Source: JALORV01 sp963712485 | Lineage (GTDB): Bacteria > Pseudomonadota > Gammaproteobacteria > Burkholderiales > Burkholderiaceae_F | Length of the DNA stretch: 64,000 nucleotides | Reading direction: 5' to 3' | NCBI GenBank assembly: GCA_963712485.1 | Contig: CAVQID010000024.1 | Location: forward strand, 1 to 64,000 | Part shown: positions 19,455-28,988 of the stretch, in pieces | Layout of the letters: every line of letters starts with the position of its first letter | Position numbering within the stretch: the stretch's first letter is position 1 | Notes under the pieces: generated by a model | The model's database searches: none | Seen by the model: only the letters and a program-made list of their open reading frames with translations | What the model was told of the DNA's origin: nothing | Program-made: the position numbers and the translations under genes

Positions 19455-20123
19455 ATGTGGACCACCATCCTCTTCTGGAGCGTGGCGCTGTCACTCAGCG
19501 CAGGAGCGGTTGCCTTTGTGCTGCCGGGCCTGATGCGCAGCGGAAGTCCGCGTCGCTGGCTGGTGGGCCTGCTGATTGCGGCTGCGGTGCCGGTGCTGGC
19601 CGCCGCGTTGTACGTGTATTTCGGTACACCGCAGGCGGTTGACGGTTCGTCGCCTGACGTGGCGCCGACGAGCTCGGCGGACTACGTGCAGCGGCTGGAA
19701 TCCCACCTGCAACGTCAACCGCGCGACGCGCGGGGCTGGGTGTTGCTCGGCCGCGCCCACGTTCAGGCCGACCGATTCGATGCCGCCGCGCGCGCGTTCG
19801 AGCGCGCCGTTGCCGTTTCCCCCGACAAGGTCGGGAAGGATCCGGCAGTGCTGTGCGAGTACGCGGATGCCGTGGCGATGAGCCAGGGCGGGCAACTGCG
19901 CGGCAAGCCGGCGGAGCTGGTCGCACAGGCACTGGCACTCAACTCACGCCATCCGGTCGCGCTTGAAATGGCCGGTAGCGCTGCGTATGAAAGCGGGCAA
20001 TACGCCGAGGCGATCGCCCACTGGTCGCTGCTGCTCGAGCAGATCCGGGCCGATACGCCGCGGCATAGGGAACTGACCGCCGCCGTCGAACGCGCGCGGA
20101 TGCAAGCCGCGGTTCAGCGATAA
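19455..20123 (+). CDS. CcmI/NrfG-like TPR protein
   Basis: TPR protein resembling the N-terminal membrane part plus TPR part of CcmI, or NrfG. ATG 19455 gives 222 residues with two membrane helices (about 3-22 and 32-52), then TPR repeats containing GWVLLGRAHVQADRFDAA and EYADAVAMSQGG. The latter closely mirrors DYADALAMSQG in the full CcmI encoded at 16195, so the two are paralogues. It lacks the C-terminal domain. NrfG-type proteins help attach haem at CXXCK sites, and this gene follows a CXXCK cytochrome; a dedicated maturation role is an inference from position. Confidence 0.75.
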   Translation: MWTTILFWSVALSLSAGAVAFVLPGLMRSGSPRRWLVGLLIAAAVPVLAAALYVYFGTPQAVDGSSPDVAPTSSADYVQRLESHLQRQPRDARGWVLLGRAHVQADRFDAAARAFERAVAVSPDKVGKDPAVLCEYADAVAMSQGGQLRGKPAELVAQALALNSRHPVALEMAGSAAYESGQYAEAIAHWSLLLEQIRADTPRHRELTAAVERARMQAAVQR

Positions 20124-20169
20124 GCGTGAGGCGCGCGGGGCGCGTCGGCGACGGCCGCCTGGGTAACGG

Positions 20170-20943
20170 CTAGCCGGACTTCTGCGCGCTGCCGCGTGTC
20201 AGCGCTGCCAGCATGTCCATCGGCAGCGGAAGCACGATGGTCGAGGCCCGATCGCCGGCCACCTGCGTCATGGTCTGCAGGTACCGCAGCTGCATTGCCT
20301 CGGGCTGCTGCGCAAGCATCTGCGCGGCCTCCAGCAGCGTCGCGGACGCCTGCTTCTCGCCCTCGGCATGGATCACCTTCGCCCGCCGCTCGCGTTCAGC
20401 CTCGGCCTGCCTGGCAATCGCGCGGATCATCGACTCGTTCAGGTCGATATGCTTGATTTCGACGTTCGTCACCTTGACTCCCCAATCGGCCGTCTGCGCG
20501 TCGAGGATCTTCTGGATGTCGATGTTGAGCCGCTCGCGCTCGGCGAGCATTTCGTCGAGTTCATGCTTGCCCAGCACGACGCGCAGCGTCGTCTGCGCAA
20601 GCTGACTGGTGGCGACCAGGAAATTCTCGACATTGATGATCGCCTTCTGCGGGTCGATGACGCGGAAGAACAGCACGGCATTGACCTTCACCGAGACGTT
20701 GTCCCGCGAGATCACGTCCTGCGGCGGAACGTCCATCGTGACGATGCGCAGGTCGACACGCACCATCTGCTGGATGCCGGGAATGATGATGACCAGGCCG
20801 GGTCCCTTGACGCGCCAGAAGCGCCCCAGCGTGAACACGACCGCGCGCTGGTATTCGCGCAGTATCCGGATCGCAGAGAACAGCGCCACGGCGATCAGTA
20901 CCACCAGCGGGCCCGCGGTGAGCACGAATGAGTCGAACAGCAT
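20170..20943 (-). CDS. Slipin (SPFH/band 7, stomatin-like)
   Basis: Membrane-anchored stomatin-like protein of 257 residues. One N-terminal hydrophobic segment precedes an SPFH domain with GPGLVIIIPGIQ, RTV-like VDLRIVTMDVPPQD and the EAERERRAKVIHAEGE helix, which is typical of bacterial slipins. The start at 20943 has a CAGGAG site. It directly follows the NfeD gene (stop 20946), the usual nfeD-slipin pairing; NfeD proteases cleave the C-terminus of their partner stomatin in characterised cases. Convergent with the TPR gene at 20123. Confidence 0.9.
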   Translation of the reverse strand: MLFDSFVLTAGPLVVLIAVALFSAIRILREYQRAVVFTLGRFWRVKGPGLVIIIPGIQQMVRVDLRIVTMDVPPQDVISRDNVSVKVNAVLFFRVIDPQKAIINVENFLVATSQLAQTTLRVVLGKHELDEMLAERERLNIDIQKILDAQTADWGVKVTNVEIKHIDLNESMIRAIARQAEAERERRAKVIHAEGEKQASATLLEAAQMLAQQPEAMQLRYLQTMTQVAGDRASTIVLPLPMDMLAALTRGSAQKSG

Positions 20944-20945
20944 GA

Positions 20946-22409
20946 TCAACTCCTGTTGTCGGAAACTGGGGTGACATTCAGGGTGAGCCCATGGATCCCG
21001 TCGACGCGGACGCGGTCGCCAAGCCGCAGGCTCGACGAACTGGTCACCAGCCAGCGCTCTCCATGAACTTCGGCCCACACGTTTCCGTCCTCGACGGCGA
21101 TGACCTTCCCGGGCGCCCCCACCATGTCTTCGCGCCCGCTGACGACCGGACGCCGGCGCGACTTCACCGCGAAGGTTCCCAGCGCCAGTGCCGAAGCAGC
21201 GCTGACCAGCGCGAGCCCGACGACAAAGGGCCAACCAACATCGAAGGACGGATCGTCCGAATCGAACATCATCAGTCCGCCGACGATGAACGCGATGATC
21301 CCGCCGACTCCGAGCGCACCGAAGCTCGGCAGAAACACCTCGGCGATCATCAATATCGCGCCGAGCGCGAGCAGGGCAACGCCCGCCCAGTTCACCGGAA
21401 GCAGGTTGAAAGCATAGAGCGCCATCAACAGCGCGATCGCACCGGCGACACCCGGCACGCCGAAACCCGGGGTGGTGAATTCCACGAACAAGCCGTAGAC
21501 GCCCACCATCATCAGGACCATCGCGAGCATCGGATTCGACAGCACGCCCAGCACACGCGTGCGCCAGTCGGGCTGGAGCGTCTCCAGCGGCGCCCCGGCA
21601 AGCGCCAGCGTGACCTTGCCCGACGGCAGCACCACTGAGCGACCGTCGATCTGTCGCACCAGGTCACTGATCGAAGTTGCCATCACGTCGATCACGCCGC
21701 CTTTGAGCGCTTCGCTCGCCGACAGACTGCTCGCCTTCAACACGGCTTGCTCCGCGAACTCGGCGTTGCGACCGCGCAGCTGGGCAAGTCCGCGGATATA
21801 AGCTGCCGCGTCGTTGACGGCCTTTTCACGCGAAGCTGTGGCGGAGGAGGGAGCGGCTCGTCTCTCGGCCGCCGGGCTGCGGCCTTTCGTATCGCCGTCC
21901 TTCGCTGGCTCCGCTGTTCCATCTTTGCGGCGCTCTCGACCTTCGTCACCGCGGTCAGTGGGTTCGGTATCTCCCGGGGCGCCGCCGATGGAAACGGGTG
22001 TCGCTGCGCCAAGGTTCGTCGCCGGCGCCATGGCTGCGATATGGGACGCATAGAGGATGTACGTGCCGGCGCTCGCCGCCCGCGCACCTTCGGGCGCGAC
22101 GTAGGTGGCAATCGGCACCGGGGAAGCGAGGATCTCCTTGATGATGCGTCGCATCGACTCATCGAGGCCGCCCGGCGTGTCCATCTGCAACACGACCAAA
22201 CGCGCGCCGCGGCTTTGTGCCTTGACCAGGCCCCGGTGAATGAAGTCCGCGGTCGCCGGTCCGATCACTCCGTCGACATGAAGTACGACGATCGCCGACG
22301 CGGGCCGATCGTCGCGGCGTTCCTGTCCGCCAGCAATTGTCGTCAGCAAGGCTGCCAGGATCAGCAGTGCCGACCAGTGGCGGATCAGCGAGGCGGTTGC
22401 GACGCTCAC
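20946..22409 (-). CDS. nfeD: NfeD-family membrane serine protease (long form)
   Basis: Long-form NfeD with a ClpP-like protease domain, a membrane domain and a C-terminal OB-fold. The Ser nucleophile lies in ARAASAGTYI and DTPGGLDESMRR matches the family; an unusual Arg/Glu/Ala-rich insert follows between protease strands. Four or five membrane helices precede the C-terminal NfeD domain (GKVIAVEDGNVWAEVHGE). GTG 22409 is preferred because AGGGA lies upstream and a signal peptide begins there; an ATG at 22496 would add 29 residues without a good site. It is translated just ahead of its slipin partner. Confidence 0.88.
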   Translation of the reverse strand: MSVATASLIRHWSALLILAALLTTIAGGQERRDDRPASAIVVLHVDGVIGPATADFIHRGLVKAQSRGARLVVLQMDTPGGLDESMRRIIKEILASPVPIATYVAPEGARAASAGTYILYASHIAAMAPATNLGAATPVSIGGAPGDTEPTDRGDEGRERRKDGTAEPAKDGDTKGRSPAAERRAAPSSATASREKAVNDAAAYIRGLAQLRGRNAEFAEQAVLKASSLSASEALKGGVIDVMATSISDLVRQIDGRSVVLPSGKVTLALAGAPLETLQPDWRTRVLGVLSNPMLAMVLMMVGVYGLFVEFTTPGFGVPGVAGAIALLMALYAFNLLPVNWAGVALLALGAILMIAEVFLPSFGALGVGGIIAFIVGGLMMFDSDDPSFDVGWPFVVGLALVSAASALALGTFAVKSRRRPVVSGREDMVGAPGKVIAVEDGNVWAEVHGERWLVTSSSSLRLGDRVRVDGIHGLTLNVTPVSDNRS

Positions 22410-22554
22410 CGTATGTCCCTTCGCTGGCAGAGGCCCGCGTCCCCCGCTAAGCCGGCGGGGAAACGCCAGTGTGCGGCCGAAAACAAAGAGTGGCAAGAAT
22501 CACGCCGCAGCTTCGCCATCCTGTGTCGACGTCATCCCGCAGCCAGCACTGCTC

Positions 22555-22965
22555 GATGAAGTCACTGCTGTTTGATCCAGGTTTCGATGCGCAGAGTGAG
22601 GCGCCATAGGCCATTACGTCGGCGAGCATCCCGAGCGCAATCACAACCGCATTGGCGGGCCGTGAACATCACCTTCACGACGAATATCGAAGAGGTAAAT
22701 GAAGGCAGTCAGCTTGCGCGTGCTGCCTAGGCCTCGACGCTCCAGGCGCAAGCCGAAACCGAGGCCAAGGCCGAGCAGCGCCGCGATCCCGAGGTCTGCG
22801 GCAACGCGGAGTTCCCGCCGTAGGCGGGGGGCAGCATCGGATCCACTCCTTCCGCAACAGCGCATACGCGCCCGCCAACGCGCGGCGATGTCGTCCGCCC
22901 TTCGCAGACCGTTGTTGCATCGCAACGTTCGCGTGCATACCCTACCCTGTACCACTTCACATTTG
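22555..22965 (-). pseudogene. Decayed second copy of a YeeE/YedE tandem pair
   Basis: No intact gene, but frames here match the intact pair at 24448-25617. ALLRKEWI (about 22850) matches the end of the first protein. Then AADLGIAALLGLGLGFG, RKLTAF and YLFD match the start of the second, and IALGMLADVMAYG (about 22605) a later part. The intervening roughly 190 bases of the intact gene are missing and the stop separating the two proteins has become CGA. Base identity to the intact copy is clear to the eye, for example around the AACATCACCTTCACGAC segment. This is true decay by deletion and substitution, unlike the indels elsewhere. Confidence 0.75.
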
Positions 22966-23060
22966 AGCCGGCACAACAGGCGCGATGCTGGGACGCGTGA
23001 AATCCCCTCTGTAACGGGCGGCGTCCGAGGCCGCCGTCAACTCCACAGGAGGAGGATTCG

Positions 23061-24362
23061 ATGAAGGGTTCATTCATGCTGCGACCGATTGCGGCCGCGA
23101 TCTGCGCGGCGGCGCTGTTGCCGCTCACGGCGGCAGCGACCGACGGCTACTTCAGCCACGGCTACGGCATGCGCGCCAAGGGCATGGGCGGCGCGAGCTA
23201 CGGCCTGGCGCTGGACTCGATGGGCGGCGCCAACAATCCGGCCAGCATGGCGTTCGTCGGCACCCGGCTCGACGTCGGGCATCGACTGGTTCAGCCCACA
23301 GCGCAGCGCCGCGCTGCGGCGCGCGCCCGGGCTCAACGGGTCCGCCGACAGCGACAGCGACGAACTTCTTCATCCCGGAGTTCGGCTACAACTACATGCT
23401 CAGGCCCGATCTCGCGCTGGGCGTCACGGTGTACGGCAACGGCGGCATGAACACCGACTATCCCGGGCGGGCAGCTGAACTGCGGCATGGGGCCGAACAG
23501 GGCGAACATGCTGTGCGGCAATGGCAGCCTCGGCGTCGACCTGTCACAGCTGATCGTCGCGCCGACGCTGGCGTGGAAGTTCGCGCCGACGCAGGCGATC
23601 GGCATCGCGCCGCTCTTCGGCTACCAGCGCTTCAAGGCCGAGGGACTGCAGGCGTTCGACAACGCGCCCGGCTTCCCGCCGTTCACCTCGGCGCCGGGGT
23701 ACGTGACGAACAACGGCTACGACAGCTCGAGCGGCTGGGGCGTGCGGATCGGCTACCAGGGCGAGTTCGACGGTTTCCGCATCGGCGCCGTGTATTCGTC
23801 GAAGATGCAGATGAGCAACTTCGACAAGTACAAGGGCCTGTTCGCCGAGCAGGGCGGCTTTGACATTCCGGCCAGCTATGGGGCCGGCGTGGCGTACACC
23901 GGGCTCAGGACTGGACGTTCGCGTTCGACTGGCTCTATATCGCCTACGGCGACGTGCCTTCGATCGCGAACCAGGGCATGACCGGCGCGCCGCTCGGCGC
24001 CAACAACGGCCCGGGCTTCGGCTGGCAGTCCGTCAACGTCTACAAGATCGGCGTCGAGTATCAGCTCGAACCCGGCCTGGACACTGCGCGCCGGCTACAA
24101 CTACACGCAGAACCCGATCGACTCGGCCAATGTGACGTTCAACATCATCGCGCCGGGCGTCGTGCAGCAGCACCTGACGCTGGGCTTCAGCTACAACATG
24201 CCGGACAAGTCCAGCATCACGGTCGCCTACATGCACGCGTTCAAGAACTCGGTGACGGGCTCGTCGATGTTCAATGCGATCCTCGGCCCCGGCGCGGGCG
24301 GCACCGAGACCATCTCGATGTACGAAAACAGCCTCGGCATCGCGTGGGGCAAGCAGTTCTGA
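23061..24362 (+). CDS. FadL/OmpP1-family outer-membrane transport protein (frameshifted)
   Basis: Outer-membrane barrel for hydrophobic compounds. ATG 23061 follows an AGGAGGAGG site; a 26-residue signal peptide leads to the family start TDGYFSHGYGMRAKGMGG and GGANNPASMAF. Later frames contain LAWKFAPTQAIGIAP, GWGVRIGYQGEFDGFRIG and the C-terminal strand ending GIAWGKQF with a terminal Phe, all typical. Frame breaks occur near 23275, 23345, 23470, 23905 and 24090. About 433 codons is a normal length. It lies between the decayed and intact YeeE/YedE copies and converges on the latter. Confidence 0.8.
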
Positions 24363-24379
24363 TCGCGCAGCACCGAAGC

Positions 24380-24408
24380 GAAAACGGCCACCTGCGGTGG
24401 CCGTTTTC
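24380..24408. terminator. Bidirectional terminator between fadL-like and yeeE genes
   Basis: A 13-base perfect stem (24380-24392 with 24396-24408) with a TGC loop. Both strands give a run of T after the stem, so it can stop the plus-strand porin gene and the minus-strand sulfur operon. Confidence 0.85.
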
Positions 24409-24447
24409 ATGTCCGGCCGACGGAGGGGAGTGTCGGCCGAACGGAGA

Positions 24448-25047
24448 TCAGGTCATGCGCGGACGCAGATGGCTGAACTTGCGCTGCAGCCAGTCCATGC
24501 CACGCGCCGCCAGCAGCAGGAAGGCCACGAAGGCGATGACCCACCAGCCCATGCCGATGCCGGTCAACGCTGGCAGCGTCACTTCACCGCTGCTCGTGGC
24601 CTTGATCCACGCTTCGACGCCCGGCGTGAACTCGGCGTACGCCATGACGCCCGCCAGCATGCCGAGGGCGAACACCATGCCGTCCTTCTTGCCGGTGGCG
24701 ATCGCCGCCACCGAGGTTCCGGGACAGTAGCCGCCGATGATGAAGCCGGCACCGAACACGAGGCCGCCGAGGATCTGCGCCGCATACGACGTGGGTTCGA
24801 TGTAGAGGTCCGAGATTGCCAGCATGCCGGCCGCCGACAGCAGGAACAGTCCGACCATCGCCGTGACGATGGCGGTGAACATCACCTTCACGACCGACAT
24901 GTCGAAGAGGTAGAAGACGGCGGTCAGCTTGCGCGCGCTGCCGAAGCCGGCACGCTCGAGGCAGAAGCCGAAGCCGATGCCCAGCAGCACCGCGATCGCG
25001 AGGTCAGCGACGACGCTGAATTCCATGTGATAGGCGAGGGGCAGCAT
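24448..25047 (-). CDS. YeeE/YedE-family sulfur transporter, second component
   Basis: Membrane protein of the YeeE/YedE (thiosulfate or sulfur transport) family, about 199 residues with four to five membrane spans. Conserved features include GFGFCLERAGFGSARKL, and GGYCPGTSVAAIATGK with the substrate-handling Cys. Its ATG (25047) overlaps the stop of the first component (TGATG). The arrangement of two half-size proteins, each with family cysteines, is common near rhodaneses and molybdenum sulfur reductases. It ends the predicted operon. Confidence 0.85.
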   Translation of the reverse strand: MLPLAYHMEFSVVADLAIAVLLGIGFGFCLERAGFGSARKLTAVFYLFDMSVVKVMFTAIVTAMVGLFLLSAAGMLAISDLYIEPTSYAAQILGGLVFGAGFIIGGYCPGTSVAAIATGKKDGMVFALGMLAGVMAYAEFTPGVEAWIKATSSGEVTLPALTGIGMGWWVIAFVAFLLLAARGMDWLQRKFSHLRPRMT

Positions 25048-25617
25048 CAGATCCACTCCTTGCGAACGAAGTAGGCGAGGGCGTAGGCCGCCAGGAAGAC
25101 CGACACCATGAAGACCAGGCTGCCGACGTTGAGGATCGACCCTCCGGTCAGCGCCTGGCCGCTGGTGCAACCCTTGGCGATCTTGGCGCCGAAGGCGGCA
25201 AGGAATCCGCCGCCGAAGGCCAGCATCAGGCGCTGCGTTGTCCGTGACGCGTGGTCCACGCTCGATCGTCATGCCCACGCGGCCGCCCTGCAGTCCCGAC
25301 ACCAGGGCGCCGATGAAGGCGCCGATCAGCAGGAACAACGTCCATGACAGCAGCGGCGCGCCGTCATTGAAGTAGCGCGAATGCACAGCGTTGGACGCCA
25401 CGTGCTCGGTAGAGAACAGGCCGGCCAGCCACGCGGCGACCGACGAGAAGGCGCCGGTCGCGCCAAGGCCGCGGCCCGTGACCACGTACGTGGCGAGCAG
25501 CACGAGCCCAAGCAGGAAGCCGACGAAATACGGATTCCAGTACGGCTTGGCCGCGCGTGCGCGCGCCACCGAGGGCTCCAGGGCCGGGCCAGCGGATGAG
25601 TAAGTGGCATCTGACAT
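25047..25617 (-). CDS. YeeE/YedE-family sulfur transporter, first component (one frameshift)
   Basis: First half of the YeeE/YedE pair. ATG 25617 has a GGAGGACTCC site. The protein starts in the cytoplasm, has membrane spans (FVGFLLGLVLLATYVV and others), and after a frame break near 25250 continues with GGGFLAAFGAKIAKGCTSGQ, the conserved Cys motif, ending KEWI. The coding length is one base over a multiple of three, so a single inserted base explains the break. The predicted operator at 25772-25787 lies 155 bases upstream. Confidence 0.8.
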
Positions 25618-25771
25618 AAAGGAGTCCTCCAAAGACATCAAGCGAGCAGACGACGCTCTTGCCGCGATTCCGCTGGCACAAACCTCCTGCAACGCCCGGT
25701 CACGACATCACAGGGTCAAGGCTAGGTTGCTTGCCGTCCTGCATCATTGCGCGCTGTCAACGCGATCAAAT

Positions 25772-25787
25772 ATACCCCACGGGGTAT
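25772..25787. promoter_or_regulatory. CsoR/CstR-type operator ATACCC-N4-GGGTAT
   Basis: Perfect 16-base inverted repeat ATACCCCACGGGGTAT between the rhodanese fusion gene and yeeE. Form and spacing match operators of the DUF156 repressors, in particular the persulfide sensor CstR, whose known targets are rhodaneses, sulfur transporters and persulfide dioxygenases. A second site is at 31741-31755. No DUF156 gene is in the window. Confidence 0.7.
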
Positions 25788-25908
25788 GACGCTGTCACGC
25801 AGTAACTCGCGGGCATCGCGCGGTCGGGGGAAGCCCCCAAGAGGAGGAGCGGGTCCCGCTGGACCCGCTCACCGACCACCATCCTGGCAGCAAGGGCGTT
25901 GGCTGCGG

Positions 25909-27279
25909 TTACTTCGGCGTCACCTTGAAGTTGCCTGCCTTGTCGATTTCGATCTCGGCGTTGAGGAACCCGGCCTTGTAGCCCGCGTCCTTCAGCTTGT
26001 GATACGCCATCTCGGCGCGGATGCCGGTGCTGCAGTGGGCGATGACGCGCTTGTCCTTCGGCACCTCGGCCATGCGCGCGACCAGGTCTTCGTCCGGAAT
26101 CAGCAGGGCGCCCTTGATCATGCCGGCGTTGGCTTCGTCCTGGTTGCGCACGTCGAGGATCAGCACGTCGACCGGCGTATTGCGCGCCAGCTTGTTGAAC
26201 TCGTCGACGGCGATGGCGCCTGGGCGCGGCTTGGGTGCGTACGCGACCTGGGTCAACGCCGGCACGCCGGATTCGATCGCGTAGCCGGCCGCCTGCCAAC
26301 CGAGCAGGCCGCCTTCGACGACCTGCACGTTGGTCTGGCCGGACTTGATGAGTTCGCGCGCCACCGCGACCGACTCGGCGCCGCCGCGTCCGTCATAGAC
26401 GATGATCGGTGCCTGCAGCTTGGCCGGCGGGAAGGACTTCAGGTGGGACTTCACGGTCGCGGCCGGCATGCCGACGGCGCCCTTGATGTGCCCGCTCTTG
26501 GCTTCGTCGGGCGAGCGAACATCGACGATGACGGCCGGGATGTCCTTGTCGACGTAGGCTTCCTTGACGAACTGCGGCCGGGTCGCCAGGTAGTCCTTGG
26601 TCTGCCACTCCGGCACGCCCTCGTGATAGACCTTGGTGTTCTTGTATCCCAGCCCGATCGCCTTGCGCTGTGACAGCGGGCTCATCTGGCAGGTCACGCC
26701 CTGGCAGAAGAACACGAGCTGCGTGTTCTTGTCGGCCGGCAGGCGGTTGACGACCTTGTCCCAGCTCGGATAGGGGATGTTGACCGAACCCGGGATCGTG
26801 CCCTGCTGGAAGCGGGGCAGGGGCCGCGAGTCGATCAGCATGAAGCTGCCGGTGCCCTGGTCGACCAGCTTGCGCACGTACGGCGTAGTCGACGAGGTCT
26901 TCCTTCGCGACCTTGACCGGGCCCTTGAAGCGGATCTCGGTGGCCCACTTCTGGCCGTCCTTCTCGACGTAGGCGATGCGCGCCTCGTGGCCCTTCTTGA
27001 CTTCGCGCAGTTGCTCCGCTGTCTTGGCCACGCCAGCGTCGAAGACCTTCAGCGTCTTCGGGTCGAAGCGGACGATCTCCTTGTTGGCATCGATGCCGAG
27101 CTGGATCGCCTGCGACTTGAACGCGACGTTCTCGAAGTAGCCCGGCCACCTGGCCCGGCGCCGGCTTGTGGCAGTTGTTGCACACGGCCGGCTGGGTCGG
27201 TTTCGGTGCCGGGGCCTGCGCGAAAGCGCCGGCAGAGGCGAGCGCGAGTGCGCTCGAGGACGAGGTACTGGACTTTCAT
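25909..27279 (-). CDS. Cytochrome c-triple rhodanese fusion protein (frameshifted)
   Basis: Predicted periplasmic protein joining a single c-type haem motif to three rhodanese-like domains. ATG 27279 has an AGGAG site. A signal peptide is followed by CNNCHKPAPGQ in a second frame, a linker domain in a third (AFKSQAIQLGIDANKEIV and on), then the long frame. Rhodanese 1 has FFCQGVTC, rhodanese 2 has VYDGRGG with Asp where the catalytic Cys should be, and rhodanese 3 has HCSTGIRA. Thus two domains look catalytic and one structural. Breaks occur near 27265, 27150 and 26880. Its neighbours suggest transfer of sulfane sulfur coupled to electron flow; that is inference. Confidence 0.75.
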
Positions 27280-27863
27280 GCGTTTCTCCTCCCTCGTGCG
27301 CGAGGGGCATATGCGGGCGGGCCGAGGCGCGTCGGCTGTACGAGCAGCCTTGCGTCCAGGCTCAGGCTGCCGGAAGTCACATCGGCCTTCGGAACGGCGA
27401 CCGGGATATCCTGCTTTCTTCCAGTCTTCGAACAGCATCACGACGGCGGTGACGTCGGTGAAGCCGAGGTCCTGCAGCGACTTGGCGGCAAGCGTGCAAC
27501 GACCGCCGGTCTTGCAGTACACGTAGATCTTCTTGTTGACGTCGAGTCTTGTCCGGGAATCCGACGTCGCCCCAGATCGTTGAACTCGAGCAGCCCGCGT
27601 CGGAACGTTGACCGCGCCGCGGGATGTAGCCGGCCGCGTACTCCTCAGGCTCGCGTACGTCGACGAGTCAGGGCGTTGGCGTCTTGGCGTCGAACGCGGT
27701 CTTGAAGCGCGGCCATGTCGACGGTCTTGATCTGCTTGCGCGACGTTGGCGACGCAGCTCCTTCACGCTGGCGGGATAGTTCTGCGCGGCGACCAAAGCC
27801 GGGAAGGCGACGGCTGCGCCGAGCAGTGCGGCGGCAAAAAGGGTGACTTTGCGTGCTTGTCAT
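27276..27863 (-). CDS. Secreted single-domain rhodanese (frameshifted)
   Basis: Exported sulfurtransferase-like protein. ATG 27863 has a CAGGAG site. Piecing frames together gives a signal peptide (AAALLGAAVAFPALVAAQ), a rhodanese domain with VDVREPEEYAAGYIP and the active loop YCKTGGRC, then an FEDWKKAGYPV end. There are several indels at 27380-27860, so coordinates of the C-terminus are approximate; the likely stop overlaps the next start (ATGA). It sits between the NrfD-like gene and the cytochrome-rhodanese fusion and is probably cotranscribed. Confidence 0.65.
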
Positions 27864-27927
27864 GGCTGGTACTCCTGTTGCGATTGAACTATCGAAACTC
27901 GTGATCCGCTGTTCGCGGCGCACGGTG

Positions 27928-28976
27928 CTAGGGCGCGACGGCGCTGACGATCCTCGCTTGCCTGGCCCGCGTTGACCAGCACCCAGCGCAGCGCAAATCC
28001 GCCGGCGAGCACCAGCACGGCCGGCACGACCGTGTGCGGAATGCGGTGTGACAGCTCCAGCGCCTGCAGCACGATCGGAGTCAGGATCCCGATCGCGATC
28101 ACGCCCACCCAGAACACCAGTCCGTAGGAGCCGCTGAACAGCAGGCCGGCCGCCTCGATGTGCGACAGCGACGACGTTGCCAGCGACAGCAGCAGCAGCG
28201 CGATCAGCACCAGTTCGATCACCAGGAACGCGACATCGGCGCGAATGACCGTGTCGATCGTCCGCTTCGCGGGCGGCTCGGCGCCCAGCGGCTGCGTCAT
28301 GGCTGCAAGCGCGCCGCCGATCAGGCCACGCGGTGCGGGCCGACCCGGGAAGACGACCGTGGCGAGGTGCACGGCCGCCGCCGCCGCCGACAGGCCGGAG
28401 AAGAGGAACAGCAGCGGCAGCACGGCGGTGTTCCACAACGGTCGTGCGACCATCGTGTTGAGCAGGATGCCGGTATAGATGCCGACGGCGATACCGAAGC
28501 CGATGTTGGCCATGCCGAGCCAGCGCATGCGCGCAGGATGCTTGACGAAGAAGTCCGAGGCCTTCTGCAGCAGTGGCACGCGTTCGCCGAGCCATGGCCA
28601 GGACTCTGGCAGCCTGATCAGTGCCGACACGAGCAGGATGCCGTAGACGATCAGCAGCACCCACGAGCCCCAGGACATCGGAGAAAGCGCCTGGAACGTG
28701 ATGTAGATGGCCCACACGTAGAGCGGGTGCGCCAGGTCGAGCAGCAGCGCCAGCATGCCGATGTTCAGCAGCATGAATCCGAGCAGCGGCGTCTGGACCG
28801 AGAAGAAGGTCTTCGTGTCCTCGCCCTTGGCGGTGCGCAGCATCGCGATAGCCGGCCAGCACCATCATGCCGGCGACCATGCCGCCGAAGAACAGGTACA
28901 GCGGGATCTCCCAGCCCCAGACGTGAAGCGCAGGATCGATGCCCGGGTTATGGCGGGTCGTCGTGAGTTCGAACAT
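27928..28976 (-). CDS. NrfD/PsrC-family quinone-interacting membrane subunit (frameshifted)
   Basis: Membrane anchor that exchanges electrons with the quinone pool for the molybdoenzyme. The start at 28976 gives HVWGWEIPLYLFFGGMVAGMM, the typical NrfD opening; after a break near 28855 about eight membrane spans follow in one frame for 290 codons. The C-terminus is uncertain: a shift near 27960 leads to a TAG at 27928-27930, whereas without it the frame runs to 27860 through an arginine-rich stretch that looks spurious. Together with the ferredoxin and molybdopterin subunits it makes a Psr/Phs-type ABC enzyme. Confidence 0.8.
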
Positions 28977-28988
28977 GGTGCGCGCTCC

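Noticed and set aside
17480..19468. A 662-codon open frame antisense to the octaheme reductase
   Set aside because: Arg/Val-rich shadow of the octahaem frame without start signals.
22937..22951. Possible third CstR-type operator (TACCC-N4-CTGTA)
   Set aside because: The right arm matches only three of five bases. It lies upstream of the decayed yeeE copy, so it might be a decayed site, but alone it cannot be supported.
27860..27927. Extended C-terminus of the NrfD-like protein
   Set aside because: The extra residues are Arg/Gln-rich and unlike the family; a one-base shift gives a natural stop at 27928.
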